A DNA stretch of 64,000 bases, taken from Legionella massiliensis (GTDB lineage: Bacteria; Pseudomonadota; Gammaproteobacteria; Legionellales; Legionellaceae). The notes beneath the pieces are model-generated. The model searched no databases. It saw nothing but the letters and a program-made list of their open reading frames with translations, and had not been told where the DNA came from. Location of the stretch: positions 558,001 through 622,000 of the forward strand of contig NZ_CCVW01000003.1 of the NCBI RefSeq assembly GCF_000756815.1, given 5' to 3'. Of the stretch, positions 51,533 to 61,375 are shown piece after piece (position 1 is the first letter of the stretch; each line of letters begins with the position of its first letter). A program made the position numbers and the translations under genes.

Positions 51533-52038
51533 CCTAAAAGCGTAGATGACGGGATATAGGCTCGGCTGTTAAGCCGAAGATAGTTTTGTCATTCCCGCGA
51601 AGGCGGGAAACTATTTCTCACAAAGCACAGTGCCATTGTATGGATAGATTCCCGCCTTCGCGGCAATGACAAAGGCTCTTAACGTGACGGCTATGGGCTT
51701 AACAGACCAGTCTACGTTCTTACAATTCTAGGTTTAAGGACAGTAACGGGAAGACAATTTTCAACCTCTCTATGAGGAAAATGATTTAACCTAAAAGCGT
51801 AGATGACGGGATATAGGCTCGGCTGTTAAGCCCAAGATAGTTTTGTCATTCCCGCGAAGGCGGGAAACTATTTCTCACAAAGCACAGTGCCATTGTATGG
51901 ATAGATTCCCGCTTTCGCGGCAATGACAAAGGCTCTTAACGTAACGGCTATGGGCTTAACAGACCAGTCTACGTTCTTACAATTCTAGGTTTAAGGACAG
52001 TAACGTGGAAGACAATTTTCAACCTCTCTATGAGGAAA
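51524..52038 (+). repeat. 257-bp tandem duplication spanning the fliG-fliH junction
   Basis: Copy 1 (51524-51780) and copy 2 (51781-52038) differ by about four bases. Each holds the last codons of fliG, a family A-like repeat (TIR CTGTTAAGCC at 51566 and GGCTTAACAG at 51696) and the first codons of fliH. Copy 1 lacks one T, so its fliH GTG start is lost. The junction has the shared GAAA of fliG and fliH. This explains the unusual 472-base gap between the two genes, which holds nothing else. Confidence 0.95.
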
Positions 52039-52652
52039 AGGATAGCGAAGCCTTTAATATCTGGGATATCAAAGGTCCCGAACCTGAACCAGTTATTGAG
52101 GTAGACCCCCAAGAAGAGTTTGCTAAGGAATGCGAGCGTTTGCGTGAGGAAGCACGTAACACGGGGTATCAGGAAGGTTTAAAACAGGCAGCGGAGCATG
52201 TGCAAAGCAAACAACGTGAATTAGCGGCCTGCATTACGCTTTTACAGCAGCCAACAGTTTTGCTGGATAACGCCCTCACTCAAGAGATTATTAAAACCAT
52301 CATCTGGATTTGTGAAGCCTGCATTGGCATTGAACTTTCAATCAATCCCGAGAAACTGACTATTTTGATGGAGCTAGTCAAACAGGAGTTGCCCTCGCTA
52401 AATGGTTATAAGCAGCTTGCCATGCATCCTGATGATGTTGATTTCATTATTAATGAGTTAAGTGAAATAAGGGAATCAGCCGCAACTTATTTCCTGGTTG
52501 CAGACCCTACATTAAAGCGTGGCGATTTTTATTTGAAAAATGAATATAGCGATTTGGACGGTCGTTTAAGCACGCGCCTGCAGAAGCTCTTTGAAACTTA
52601 TTTACAAGATGAAGAAAGTCTCAATAATTTAGACGCTGCAGGCTCCTCATGA
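52005..52652 (+). CDS. fliH: Flagellar export stator protein FliH
   Basis: 215 residues from a GTG at 52005. It has an acidic N-terminus and a heptad-like central helix (about 40-90: EFAKECERLREEARNTGYQEGLKQAAEHVQSKQRE) with the small-residue pattern of FliH, then a globular domain ending YSDLDGRLSTRLQKLFETYL. FliH binds FliI and the C ring and regulates the export ATPase. Overlaps fliI by four bases. A dead copy of its first codons remains at about 51748-51780. Confidence 0.9.
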   Translation: MEDNFQPLYEEKDSEAFNIWDIKGPEPEPVIEVDPQEEFAKECERLREEARNTGYQEGLKQAAEHVQSKQRELAACITLLQQPTVLLDNALTQEIIKTIIWICEACIGIELSINPEKLTILMELVKQELPSLNGYKQLAMHPDDVDFIINELSEIRESAATYFLVADPTLKRGDFYLKNEYSDLDGRLSTRLQKLFETYLQDEESLNNLDAAGSS

Positions 52653-53986
52653 ATGCTTATCAATCGCAACTTTTTAAAACCCTGGGGGCAATACGAAGCA
52701 AACCTGACTCAGGGATGGTTCGCTGTGGCCGAGTCAGCCGAGCTATCGGTTTAACCTTGGAGGCCAGAGGGTTTCATCAGGCCGTGGGTGCGCGCTGCTG
52801 GGTAAAAATCAACGATAAGGAACGAATTGAAGCCGAAGTGGTTGGTTTTGATAATGAGCAAGCCTATCTGATGTCGGTAGGCCATACCCAAGGAATTGCA
52901 CCAGGCATGGTTATTATTCCAAGCGGCCGAGTTGCCCAGGTCGGTGTTGGCGATGCCTTACTAGGCAGAGTACTTAATGGAGCAGCAGAAACCATTGACG
53001 ATGGCGAACTCTTAGAGCTTGATGAAACCTATCCCTTACTTAGCCAACCAGTTAACCCCCTAAAGCGCGCGGCAATTGATACGCCAATGGATGTTGGTAT
53101 TCGAGCAATTAATGGCTTGCTCACCGTTGGTCGAGGACAGCGAATAGGGCTTTTTGCTGGTTCAGGCGTAGGAAAATCAGTACTCCTTAGCATGATGACT
53201 CGATTTACTGCTGCCGATCTGGTTGTTGTTGGTTTAATTGGTGAACGTGGTCGTGAGGTAAAAGAATTTATTGAGACAAACCTAGGAGAAGAAGGGCTAA
53301 AGCGTGCAGTGGTCGTTGCAGCACCCGCTGATGAAAGCCCCTTAATGCGCTTGCATGGTGCAATGGTAGCAACAAGCATTGCCGAGTACTTTCGCGATAA
53401 GGGTAGACATGTGCTCCTACTCATGGATTCGCTAACCCGTTTTGCTCAGGCTCAGCGTGAGATCGCCTTATCGATAGGCGAACCACCAGCAACAAAGGGC
53501 TATCCACCCTCTGTTTTTGCCAAACTACCCCAGCTCGTGGAGCGTGCAGGTAATGGCAAACCAGGGAGTGGTTCTATTACAGCTTTTTATACTGTACTCA
53601 CAGAAGGTGATGATCAACAGGATCCAATTGCAGACGCTGCCCGCGCTATTCTTGACGGTCATATTGTTTTAAACCGAGAATTGGCTGAATCAGGCCAGTT
53701 TCCGGCAATAGACCTTGAGGCATCAATCAGCCGTGTCATGCCTGCTATTGTTTCTGAAGAACAAATGCGGAAAATGCTTTTGATAAAAAAATACCTGTCA
53801 ATTTACGAGAAAAATAAAGATTTAGTGTTGCTCGGCGCCTATAACAAAGGCAATGATAAATTCTTAGATAAAGCGATCGCTAGCCGAGAAAAAATCAGGG
53901 AATATATTGCCCAGGGCATGGATGAAAAGGTTGATTTTGCCAATAGTATTGGCTTGTTAAATCAATTAGCCAGTACCTTGGAATAG
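52649..53986 (+). CDS. fliI: Flagellar export ATPase FliI
   Basis: 445 residues. An F1-ATPase-beta-like domain with Walker A GSGVGKS at residues 171-177, the GLIGERGREVKEFIE segment, Walker B LLLMDSLTRFAQAQRE and the conserved SGQFPAIDLEASISR stretch. It drives unfolding and export of flagellar subunits with FliH and FliJ. ATGA overlap with fliH. fliJ follows after a repeat-filled gap of 188 bases. Confidence 0.97.
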   Translation: MNAYQSQLFKTLGAIRSKPDSGMVRCGRVSRAIGLTLEARGFHQAVGARCWVKINDKERIEAEVVGFDNEQAYLMSVGHTQGIAPGMVIIPSGRVAQVGVGDALLGRVLNGAAETIDDGELLELDETYPLLSQPVNPLKRAAIDTPMDVGIRAINGLLTVGRGQRIGLFAGSGVGKSVLLSMMTRFTAADLVVVGLIGERGREVKEFIETNLGEEGLKRAVVVAAPADESPLMRLHGAMVATSIAEYFRDKGRHVLLLMDSLTRFAQAQREIALSIGEPPATKGYPPSVFAKLPQLVERAGNGKPGSGSITAFYTVLTEGDDQQDPIADAARAILDGHIVLNRELAESGQFPAIDLEASISRVMPAIVSEEQMRKMLLIKKYLSIYEKNKDLVLLGAYNKGNDKFLDKAIASREKIREYIAQGMDEKVDFANSIGLLNQLASTLE

Positions 53987-54024
53987 AAGTATTGGGCTTT
54001 TCGGAGTTTATAGTATGTGTACTA

Positions 54025-54155
54025 CGTCATCCCGAGCGCCAAACCCCTTTGGGGCAAACATCGATAAAGACCCCGTCATCCCGAACATAGTGAGGGATCT
54101 CCGGGATTAGCACGGTGCTACACTCAGGAGATGTCTCTCTACGTTCGACATGACG
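54025..54155. repeat. Family B repeat with long leader, copy 7
   Basis: A leader (CGTCATCCCGAGCGCC, then CCCCTTTGGGGCAAACATCG) is followed by the palindrome 54074-54155. The whole block recurs as a reverse complement at 62720-62850, about 8.6 kb away and nearly identical. It sits between fliI and fliJ. Confidence 0.85.
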
Positions 54156-54174
54156 TAGGCTTTTAGGAGAATTT

Positions 54175-54645
54175 ATGAAAGGACGCATTAACCGTTTACA
54201 ACAGCTTTTAACGCTCAAAGAGCAAAGTACCCGAGCAGCTGCTCAGGATCTCGCTCAGGCACGCGAGCAATTCACAGCTGGCAAGGCACATCATAATCAG
54301 CTTCTTGGTTATCGCCAGGACTATTTGCAACAGCTGAATCAAATTGGCGATGCGGGTTGCACGGTTGGTGATGTACGCAATCGAATCAATTTTATCGGAC
54401 AACTAGATCATGCCCTGTCTCATCTGAACCAGCAGTTAGGTCAGTTAGCCAAGCAAAGGGCGCATTATGAATCGCTCTATCTACGTGCAAAATCTGAACA
54501 AGATGTAGTGCAGCGTCTGCTTGAACGAGTCGAAAAGCAGGAGAATATAAGAAAAGAGCGTATAGAACAAAAAGAAAGTGATGAGTACGCGCAAAAGCAA
54601 TGGTATAGTAAAAAATCTGTCAATAATGTGACAAAAAGCGAGTGA
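54175..54645 (+). CDS. fliJ: Flagellar export chaperone FliJ
   Basis: 156 residues, almost entirely predicted coiled coil (LQQLLTLKEQSTRAAAQDLAQAREQF, then LLERVEKQENIRKERIEQKESDEYAQ), the usual FliJ form. FliJ links the FliI ring to FlhA and recycles chaperones. FliJ sequences are poorly conserved, so the call rests on length, coiled coil and the position after fliI. The stop overlaps the yhdP GTG start. Confidence 0.88.
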   Translation: MKGRINRLQQLLTLKEQSTRAAAQDLAQAREQFTAGKAHHNQLLGYRQDYLQQLNQIGDAGCTVGDVRNRINFIGQLDHALSHLNQQLGQLAKQRAHYESLYLRAKSEQDVVQRLLERVEKQENIRKERIEQKESDEYAQKQWYSKKSVNNVTKSE

Positions 54646-57600
54646 CTAAATTTTTTAAACGGTGCTGGTTAATCCTGGCATTTTTGATTATTACAGCAGC
54701 AGTTATTTCAAGTCTCTTTCGTGCACTGACTCCTTGGGCGAAACAATACAAGACTGAGGTAGAACAACATTTATCTCGGCTTTTGGGCGAGACTGTGACC
54801 ATTGATACTATGGAAACAGGATGGTATTGGTTTGAGCCTGTTATTAAACTAAATCAAATCAGCATCTGGGATGGTAAGCAGGAGCCTGTAAAATTATCCA
54901 AGCTTTTAATTGGCATAAATGTATTTAGCTCAATCTGCCATTGGCAAATTCAGCCAGGTGTTCTATTGATTGAAGATTTACACTTAGGTATTCATCAAGG
55001 AAAGGACTCTTGGCAAATTAATGGTCTTGGTGAACTCAAAAGTCTGAAGTTCACCTGGGATCTAGAGACTTTCAAACCAGCCCTGATTTGGATTTTCACA
55101 CAGCAAAAAATTATCATTAAAAATCTTTCAGCCCAGGTCTATATGCTGGATGGCGCGCTTATTCCACTTTCCGAGCTTAATCTCACGATTGCAAACCGCT
55201 CAGGACACTATCACATTAAGGGAAGAGGCGTGCTTACACAAACTACAGCAACCAATTTTCAATTACTCGCTGATCTGGCCTTAAATCCCTATGCCCTGAA
55301 TAAGGCAACTGGACAGGTCTTTTTTTCGGTACAACATCTGCTCCCTGCACAATGGCAGGGATTTACTCCAGAAGGCCGTTTTCAACTATTAGGCGGTAAG
55401 GGTAATTTGCAGCTTTGGGCAGATATAGCAAAGGGTCATACTCGTAATATTCAGGCAAGAGTAAATTTCCATCATTTGGCCTGGACGGATAAACAAACTG
55501 AAAAAACTCAATTAATTCAAACTATTAAAGCAAATTTAGCTTGGAAGCCAAATAAGGAAGGATGGCAATTAGACGCTGATCAGGTGCATTTGCGTCTAAG
55601 TGAAGCTCGTTGGCCAGAAAACAGCTTTATGCTGCGTTATCAAAGCAAGACCCAGAGTTATTTTGCTTTTGTTAAAAATCTCCAGCTTGAATCCATACTG
55701 AACACCTCCATCACCTGGCCAGAAAAAATGAAGCCAATTTTGGCGGTAAAACCCCAGGGCCAGCTTCATGATACTCAGGTTCAATTTACAACGCAGGGGA
55801 TAGATTCTGTCCTTAGCCGTTTTTCCGATCTGGGCTGGCAGCCACTGGATTCACAGCCTGGCGTGACTAATCTATCAGGAGTGTTGCATTGGCAGCCAAA
55901 CCAGGGACAGTTAGAGCTGGCGAGTGACAATGCGGTAATCACTCTAAAACAGCAAAAGCCTATTAGCCTATCCGTGGTCGATGTAGTCTTTGATTGGCAA
56001 AAGTTAAGTGATGGCTTACGTTTGAATATCGATCGTTTTGTTATTAATCATTCTAATCTTTTGCTAAGTGCAAGGGCTGTAGTCGATAAAATTACAGAGG
56101 ATTCCTCAGGAGAAATTAATCTAAGGGCAGAATTTTCCGCAAACGAAGCCCAGCATTTGCTGCCTTATATTCCAGGAAAACATTTAAAGAAGAAATTAGA
56201 TGCTTGGCTTAAGCACGACGTTAAGCGTATTGAGGAGCTCAGCGGAACCCTGGTTGTAAATGGTGCTTTGGCTGATTTTCCCTACGATAAACAACCCGGT
56301 GAATTCTCAATTAATAGCCATTTTAAAGGGCTCGATCTGATTTTTGCGCGTAATTGGTCGTTAAGCAAAGATTTAGAGGGTAATTTGCGCGTTAATAAGC
56401 GTAACTTAGATATGGATATTGTCCATGCTAATTTGCAAGGTATCATCATTAATAAGGCGAAATTAGGGATTGATGATATTGGATTGGATAAAGAAGTTCT
56501 CTTACTACGCACCCAAGTTGCAGCTAAGTCTGACAAGGCCTTAGCCTATATCATGTCTTCGCCCTTGCATAAAAAGTTATCTGCCCTAAGCATGCTGAGA
56601 ATGCAGGGGCTGCTTGATCTTCACTTGCAGTTGGAGGCTCCTCTCTATCCGCAGAATGATACGATCCTAGCGCTAGGCGAAATTAAGTTTAAAAACGATA
56701 AGATTAATGTACACCATAGTATGGATGACATCGAATTGACCCAGCTAAGTGGTAGCTTGCAATTTAATGAGACAGGTATTTTAAGTTCCAATTTAAAAAC
56801 AAAGATACTCGAGTGCCCAACTAATCTGGCTATTCGTTCAGTCCATGAGCAAATTCCTTATACGGAAGTAAAACTCTCTGGTTCAGCAAAGGCAGGTGTC
56901 TTAAACAAAAAACTCAACTTACCCATCTTTGCTTTGTTGCATGGTTCTTTGCAGATGAACTCTACGCTTAAATTCACAGATGATCCCAATGATTTGGATC
57001 ATCTTCGAGTACAGACAAGTTTAGACGGACTTGCTATTGATTTACCGCCACCGCTTGGTAAGCCTGCTGAGATAAAGGCGCCATTAACCGTAGATATTGA
57101 TTTTAACCCTGAAAAAGCAGTGCGCTTACGCTTTAATTATGATAATCGCCTAAGCACTGATTTATGGTTTTCTCGTCCGAAAAAAGAGTTTCAGCTACAA
57201 AAAGGTGAGATACGTATTGGTAACGTTAAGGCAGGCAAACAAAATGAGCAAGGCTTAAGCATTATAGGATCCTTGCCTTCCTTTGATTTACAGCAATGGC
57301 TTGATGCCAAAGCAAAATTACCGCAGGTCAATGAGCAAAGTCTTTTAATGAAAAGTTTAAATCGGGTTGACCTTAGGCTTCAGAACGCCAAAATTTGGAG
57401 GGAAGAATACAAGGAGTTGCTAATTAATGCTGCGAAATTGACTGGAGATAATTGGGCTATACAGTTAAATCAGGCTAACCTAATGGCAAAGTTGCGTTAT
57501 AAGCCTGATTCAAACACACTAACAGGGCAGATTGATAAATTGCGCATTGAGACTAAAGCGGATAAATCTAAGGAAATAAAAAATTCCGCCTTGAAACCGA

Positions 57601-58454
57601 CAGACATACCCAATCTTGATTTGCACATTGCTTCCTTCCAATGGGGAGAGGTTGAGGTCGGTGACGTCAGTTTAAAAACAAGATCAACAGAGAAACTCTG
57701 GCGGCTTGAGCACTGCAAAATAAATACTCCTTCCTATGTTTTGGCCGCAAAGGGGACATGGAAACAAGATGGCAAGTTAAACGACACGCAACTAACGGCA
57801 GATTTAACAATTAGTGATTTGGCGGCTAGTTTAGCGCGCTGGAAAATTAGTCCTGCTGTTGAAGCAAAGGAAGGGGTTATACAATTCCAGGGTGGATGGC
57901 CTGGGGCAATACCAGATTTCCAGCTAGCTAAGGTTAGCGGCCAGGTTAGCATGGACTTCAGGAACGGCCGTATCACTAACCTGAGTACTGAGACTGAAGA
58001 AAAATTAGGCCTAGGCAAGTTATTAAGCATCCTTAGCCTGCAAACAATTCCCAGACGCCTGAAATTAGATTTTAGTGACCTATCCCATGCTGGTTATAGT
58101 TTCGATAAGTTCCAGGGAAATTTTGATATTCATAATGGTATTATGACTACCCAAGATAGTTATATTGACGGCCCTGTAGCCTATGCCGGCATGAAGGGAA
58201 ATCTGGATATTGCCAAGCAGAATTATGATGTGGATTTAAAAATTTCACCGCATATCACCGCAAGCTTACCCATTGTTGCAACTATCGCAGGCGGACCTAT
58301 CGTTGGATTTGCCACTTGGGTTGCTTCTAAAATTATCAATCAAGGTATGCAAAAAATTAGCGGTTATACCTATAAAGTTACTGGACCCTGGAAGCAACCC
58401 TTGGTAGAACAGGTAAGTATTATTAAAAAACGTAAGGTGCCTCTGCGGGCTTAG
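54642..58454 (+). CDS. yhdP: YhdP-family AsmA-like envelope protein
   Basis: 1270 residues. The GTG start at 54642 overlaps the fliJ stop. One N-terminal membrane helix (FKRCWLILAFLIITAAVISSLF) is followed by a long repeating beta-strand region typical of AsmA/YhdP/TamB proteins. The C-terminal section (VSMDFRNGRITNLSTETEEKLGLGKLLSILSLQTIPRRLKLDF) is the AsmA-like signature. In the family these proteins bridge the periplasm and carry phospholipids to the outer membrane. Although coupled to fliJ here, its role is probably not flagellar. Confidence 0.92.
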   Translation: MTKFFKRCWLILAFLIITAAVISSLFRALTPWAKQYKTEVEQHLSRLLGETVTIDTMETGWYWFEPVIKLNQISIWDGKQEPVKLSKLLIGINVFSSICHWQIQPGVLLIEDLHLGIHQGKDSWQINGLGELKSLKFTWDLETFKPALIWIFTQQKIIIKNLSAQVYMLDGALIPLSELNLTIANRSGHYHIKGRGVLTQTTATNFQLLADLALNPYALNKATGQVFFSVQHLLPAQWQGFTPEGRFQLLGGKGNLQLWADIAKGHTRNIQARVNFHHLAWTDKQTEKTQLIQTIKANLAWKPNKEGWQLDADQVHLRLSEARWPENSFMLRYQSKTQSYFAFVKNLQLESILNTSITWPEKMKPILAVKPQGQLHDTQVQFTTQGIDSVLSRFSDLGWQPLDSQPGVTNLSGVLHWQPNQGQLELASDNAVITLKQQKPISLSVVDVVFDWQKLSDGLRLNIDRFVINHSNLLLSARAVVDKITEDSSGEINLRAEFSANEAQHLLPYIPGKHLKKKLDAWLKHDVKRIEELSGTLVVNGALADFPYDKQPGEFSINSHFKGLDLIFARNWSLSKDLEGNLRVNKRNLDMDIVHANLQGIIINKAKLGIDDIGLDKEVLLLRTQVAAKSDKALAYIMSSPLHKKLSALSMLRMQGLLDLHLQLEAPLYPQNDTILALGEIKFKNDKINVHHSMDDIELTQLSGSLQFNETGILSSNLKTKILECPTNLAIRSVHEQIPYTEVKLSGSAKAGVLNKKLNLPIFALLHGSLQMNSTLKFTDDPNDLDHLRVQTSLDGLAIDLPPPLGKPAEIKAPLTVDIDFNPEKAVRLRFNYDNRLSTDLWFSRPKKEFQLQKGEIRIGNVKAGKQNEQGLSIIGSLPSFDLQQWLDAKAKLPQVNEQSLLMKSLNRVDLRLQNAKIWREEYKELLINAAKLTGDNWAIQLNQANLMAKLRYKPDSNTLTGQIDKLRIETKADKSKEIKNSALKPTDIPNLDLHIASFQWGEVEVGDVSLKTRSTEKLWRLEHCKINTPSYVLAAKGTWKQDGKLNDTQLTADLTISDLAASLARWKISPAVEAKEGVIQFQGGWPGAIPDFQLAKVSGQVSMDFRNGRITNLSTETEEKLGLGKLLSILSLQTIPRRLKLDFSDLSHAGYSFDKFQGNFDIHNGIMTTQDSYIDGPVAYAGMKGNLDIAKQNYDVDLKISPHITASLPIVATIAGGPIVGFATWVASKIINQGMQKISGYTYKVTGPWKQPLVEQVSIIKKRKVPLRA

Positions 58455-58539
58455 GGCTACTGCGGTTAAAGGTTAGACCCGTTCGGGCTGAGTTGCTCAG
58501 TCCGAGCTGATAGCTAATAAAAACTAATAAGGAAATATT

Positions 58540-59082
58540 ATGTGGGAGACGCTACTCAAGCGTTATTGGATGGTCGCTCTCTTGAAGGAGAGCCCTGAGA
58601 ACACACCCTATTCGCCATTTTTAATGGTCATGGTCGCTTTTTTATTTTTTATATTAATTCTATTTCAATGGTATCTGGCAGATCTGAGGCAACAATTTAA
58701 TTTAGCTATTTCCATTTTGGCAGCCTTGACTTTGCTTTGTTCTTATTTTGTCTATACCTTTGTCATCTTAAAAATTTATCGCAAAGCAGGTAGGGCTTTA
58801 CAAACCTTGACCTCCCTCTTGGCAAGTCACCTGATTGTCCATTTTTTTGCATTTCCCTTATTATTAGCGACGCCTTTATTGATTAACTCCGATTTAAATC
58901 AGGGGATTCTGCTATTTATTGGTATTGTCTATTTGGTTTTAACCTTGATCCTAACCTTTTGGCAATTTATGGTAACAATCCATATTTATAAACAGGCGCT
59001 GGAATTGGATTATCTCAGTGCTATCCTAGCAAGCTTTGGATTATTGGCTTGTAATATTTTAACTGTTTCATTTTGGCAATGA
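58540..59082 (+). CDS. Multi-spanning membrane protein of unknown function
   Basis: 180 residues with four or five hydrophobic segments (about 28-45, 55-75, 95-118, 122-142, 160-178) and few charges. I do not recognise the family; the length and topology recall small inner-membrane proteins of the YIP1 type, but this is weak. Its last codons overlap a possible early start of mpl (ATGA at 59079), so it is probably co-translated with mpl and may share a role in wall or envelope upkeep. Confidence 0.7.
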   Translation: MWETLLKRYWMVALLKESPENTPYSPFLMVMVAFLFFILILFQWYLADLRQQFNLAISILAALTLLCSYFVYTFVILKIYRKAGRALQTLTSLLASHLIVHFFAFPLLLATPLLINSDLNQGILLFIGIVYLVLTLILTFWQFMVTIHIYKQALELDYLSAILASFGLLACNILTVSFWQ

Positions 59083-59090
59083 GAGCAATT

Positions 59091-60455
59091 ATGCATTTAC
59101 ATATCTTAGGTATTGGTGGGACTTTCATGAGCGCGTTGGCCTTGTTGGCCAGAGAGGCAGGCTTCAAAGTAACAGGCTGCGATGCAAATTGCTATCCGCC
59201 TGTCAGTGATCTCTTGCAAGCCAAGGGCATTGAATGGGTTGAGGGTTATGAACATAGTGAACTAGCTTTAGGAGCTGACCTGGTAATAGTCGGTAATGCA
59301 ATTAAGCGCGGTATGCCAGTGCTTGAGGCCGTGCTCAATGCAGGTAAAAATTATGTTTCTGGTCCGCAATGGTTGGCCGAAAATATTTTGCCTCGCTATC
59401 GGGTACTGGCTGTTTCAGGAACTCATGGAAAAACGACAACAACCTCGATGCTGGCTTTCATCCTGCATCAAGCAGGCAAGCAGCCAGGGTTTCTTATCGG
59501 TGGAGTCGCGCCAAATTTTAATACCAGCGCATCACTGGGGCAGGGTGAATGGTTTGTTATTGAAGCGGATGAATATGACTCAGCCTTTTTTGATAAAAGA
59601 CCAAAGCTGATGCATTATCGCCCAGAGGTCGCTATTTTAAATAATCTTGAGTTTGATCATGCCGATATTTATGAAAATCTCGCAGCAATTAAACAACAGT
59701 TCCATTACTATTTAAAAACCATTCCAGGCAAAGGATTAGTCATTAAGCCACGTGATGATGCCGCGCTTAATGAAGTGCTTAGCCGAGGCCTTTTCTCCGA
59801 ATTGAATGAATTAGCCTTTGAGGGCGAAGCAAGCTGGCGAGCTGAATTACTAGATGAAAGTGGACGTTCTTTCAGAGTTTGGCATCAAGGAAAGGCTGTT
59901 GCAGAAGTTAATTGGCCTTTAATCGGACAGTTTAATGTTGAAAATGGCCTGGCAGCTCTGGCCGCAAGTTATCGTGCGGGAGTGGACATTGAGGTGGCAG
60001 CCAGTGCTTTAGCGGAGTTTAAACCGGTTAAACGGCGTCTGGAGGTTAAATCAAATCGGCATGACATCACTGTTTATGATGATTTTGCCCATCATCCAAC
60101 AGCAATAACCAAAACGATTAATGCCTTGAAACAAAGCGGACGGCATAAACGCATTTTAGCTGTACTCGAATTCGCTTCTTATACAATGAAGACTGGTGTC
60201 CATGGCTCTGCAATAGCTGAAGCCATTGCACCGGTGGATGCGGCCTATGTATTGAATCCAGAGCAATTTGATCTCAGCAAACTCGCAAAGGATTGGACCT
60301 GCCCATATCAGCTATTGCCAACCACTAATGCAATCGTCGATGCCCTTGCTGAAATGGTGCAACCTGGTGATGCGGTGTTGATCATGTCTAATCGAGGATT
60401 TGGAAATATTTATCAATTATTAGTTGAAAGGATTGATTCACTTTTCAACAAATAA
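59091..60455 (+). CDS. mpl: UDP-N-acetylmuramate:tripeptide ligase Mpl
   Basis: 454 residues from the ATG at 59091 (MHLHILGIGGTFM, the family start), with GAGAG six bases upstream. ATG at 59079 is a coupled alternative. A Rossmann domain, a central Mur ligase domain with the ATP motif GTHGKTTT and a C-terminal domain with DDFAHHPTAI are present. Mpl attaches recycled L-Ala-D-Glu-meso-DAP to UDP-MurNAc, returning turnover products to peptidoglycan synthesis. Keeping this gene implies active muropeptide recycling, which also limits release of fragments that host Nod receptors sense. Confidence 0.95.
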   Translation: MHLHILGIGGTFMSALALLAREAGFKVTGCDANCYPPVSDLLQAKGIEWVEGYEHSELALGADLVIVGNAIKRGMPVLEAVLNAGKNYVSGPQWLAENILPRYRVLAVSGTHGKTTTTSMLAFILHQAGKQPGFLIGGVAPNFNTSASLGQGEWFVIEADEYDSAFFDKRPKLMHYRPEVAILNNLEFDHADIYENLAAIKQQFHYYLKTIPGKGLVIKPRDDAALNEVLSRGLFSELNELAFEGEASWRAELLDESGRSFRVWHQGKAVAEVNWPLIGQFNVENGLAALAASYRAGVDIEVAASALAEFKPVKRRLEVKSNRHDITVYDDFAHHPTAITKTINALKQSGRHKRILAVLEFASYTMKTGVHGSAIAEAIAPVDAAYVLNPEQFDLSKLAKDWTCPYQLLPTTNAIVDALAEMVQPGDAVLIMSNRGFGNIYQLLVERIDSLFNK

Positions 60456-60550
60456 TAGATAAGCAGACACATCTTGCAAAATCTTTGGCAGATTGTTATA
60501 AAAATAGATGCTCCCTTCTTTCTTTGCTCGCAATGACTTCAAAAAGAGAT

Positions 60551-60621
60551 GTCATTGCGAACAAAATGAAGCAATCTCTAACGAAGCTGCAATGGGATTG
60601 CTTCGCTATGCTCGCAATGAC
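60551..60621. repeat. Family E inverted repeat
   Basis: GTCATTGCGA and its complement TCGCAATGAC form the outer arms and GAAGCAATC / GATTGCTTC the inner arms, about 71 bases in all. It is the only copy in the window. It lies just downstream of mpl. Confidence 0.75.
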
Positions 60622-60653
60622 GCGCAGCAGGCGGAAGGGGATACCTCAGAGCT

Positions 60654-60788
60654 CACTGCCATTAAGTTAAGGAAGGTTTTGTCATTCCCGCGAAGGCGGG
60701 AAACTATTTCTAGCTAAGCACAGTGCCAATGTAGAGATGGTTTCCCGCCTTCGCGGGAATGACAAATGCCCTTAACTTAGTGGCAGTG
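60654..60788. mobile_element. Family A MITE-like element, complete copy with target duplication
   Basis: 135 bases with 19-base terminal inverted repeats (CACTGCCATTAAGTTAAGG at the left; one mismatch at the right). Direct repeats ACCTCAGAGCT flank it at 60643-60653 and 60789-60799, an exact 11-base target duplication. The inner palindromes are those of the other family A copies. It carries no gene, so movement would need a transposase supplied from elsewhere. Confidence 0.9.
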
Positions 60789-60814
60789 ACCTCAGAGCTT
60801 AGGGGAGGGATTCC

Positions 60815-61366
60815 ATGCCAGAGTTTGCCGAATTGCAAGATAGTGCAAAAGATTTTTCTCGACGATTAATCAGAGCTTATGCCCACCAATATTCAGCAGG
60901 TGCTTTCTTTTCGACCTGTATTGCTTTCGCTCCAAACACCCAACTGATTAGTTATGCCAATTTGATTGAAGAGATTGCTAACGGCATAAATTTTTATTTG
61001 CCAGCTAATATTGAAACTAAAAAATTGGTACTGACAGGTATTTTTGTCCATCTCTGGTATCAATATAACAGCAATTTGCAATGGTTTCTGAATAGTCCCT
61101 TAATCAAATTGCTACAAGAATGCCTCTGTATTAATTCCTTAGCTGAAATTGATAAAACAACCTATAGGGAATGCCTTAACGCATTAATTAATTTTTGTTC
61201 TTGGGTTAATGACAACCAAGCTTTTATTGAAATACAACCGATTTATGATGCTATGCCAGCTGAGATGCAAGGGAATCTTAATTCGCAGCGCTATGCACCA
61301 TTTCCGGAAGACTTTTGTTTGACGAGTACTTTGTCGGAATTAATAGTTATAAAAAGTCCATTTTAA
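60815..61366 (+). CDS. Unknown protein, first gene of an accessory pair
   Basis: 183 residues, unrecognised. No signal peptide or clear membrane helix. The composition is mostly helical, with several aromatic residues and four cysteines (for example LLQECLCINS). GGGAGGG lies close before the ATG. It is nine bases upstream of the 426-residue gene, so the two form one transcription unit that begins just after the family A element. The setting and lack of known homology would suit a Legionella-specific effector or partner protein, but nothing in the sequence proves it. Confidence 0.6.
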   Translation: MPEFAELQDSAKDFSRRLIRAYAHQYSAGAFFSTCIAFAPNTQLISYANLIEEIANGINFYLPANIETKKLVLTGIFVHLWYQYNSNLQWFLNSPLIKLLQECLCINSLAEIDKTTYRECLNALINFCSWVNDNQAFIEIQPIYDAMPAEMQGNLNSQRYAPFPEDFCLTSTLSELIVIKSPF

Positions 61367-61375
61367 GGAGAGGCT

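Noticed and set aside
51533-52004. Small gene in the fliG-fliH gap
   Set aside because: The gap is fully explained by the tandem duplication; no open frame with a start and ribosome site is present.
53029-53424. 131-residue minus-strand open frame inside fliI
   Set aside because: An antisense shadow of a conserved coding region with biased third positions.
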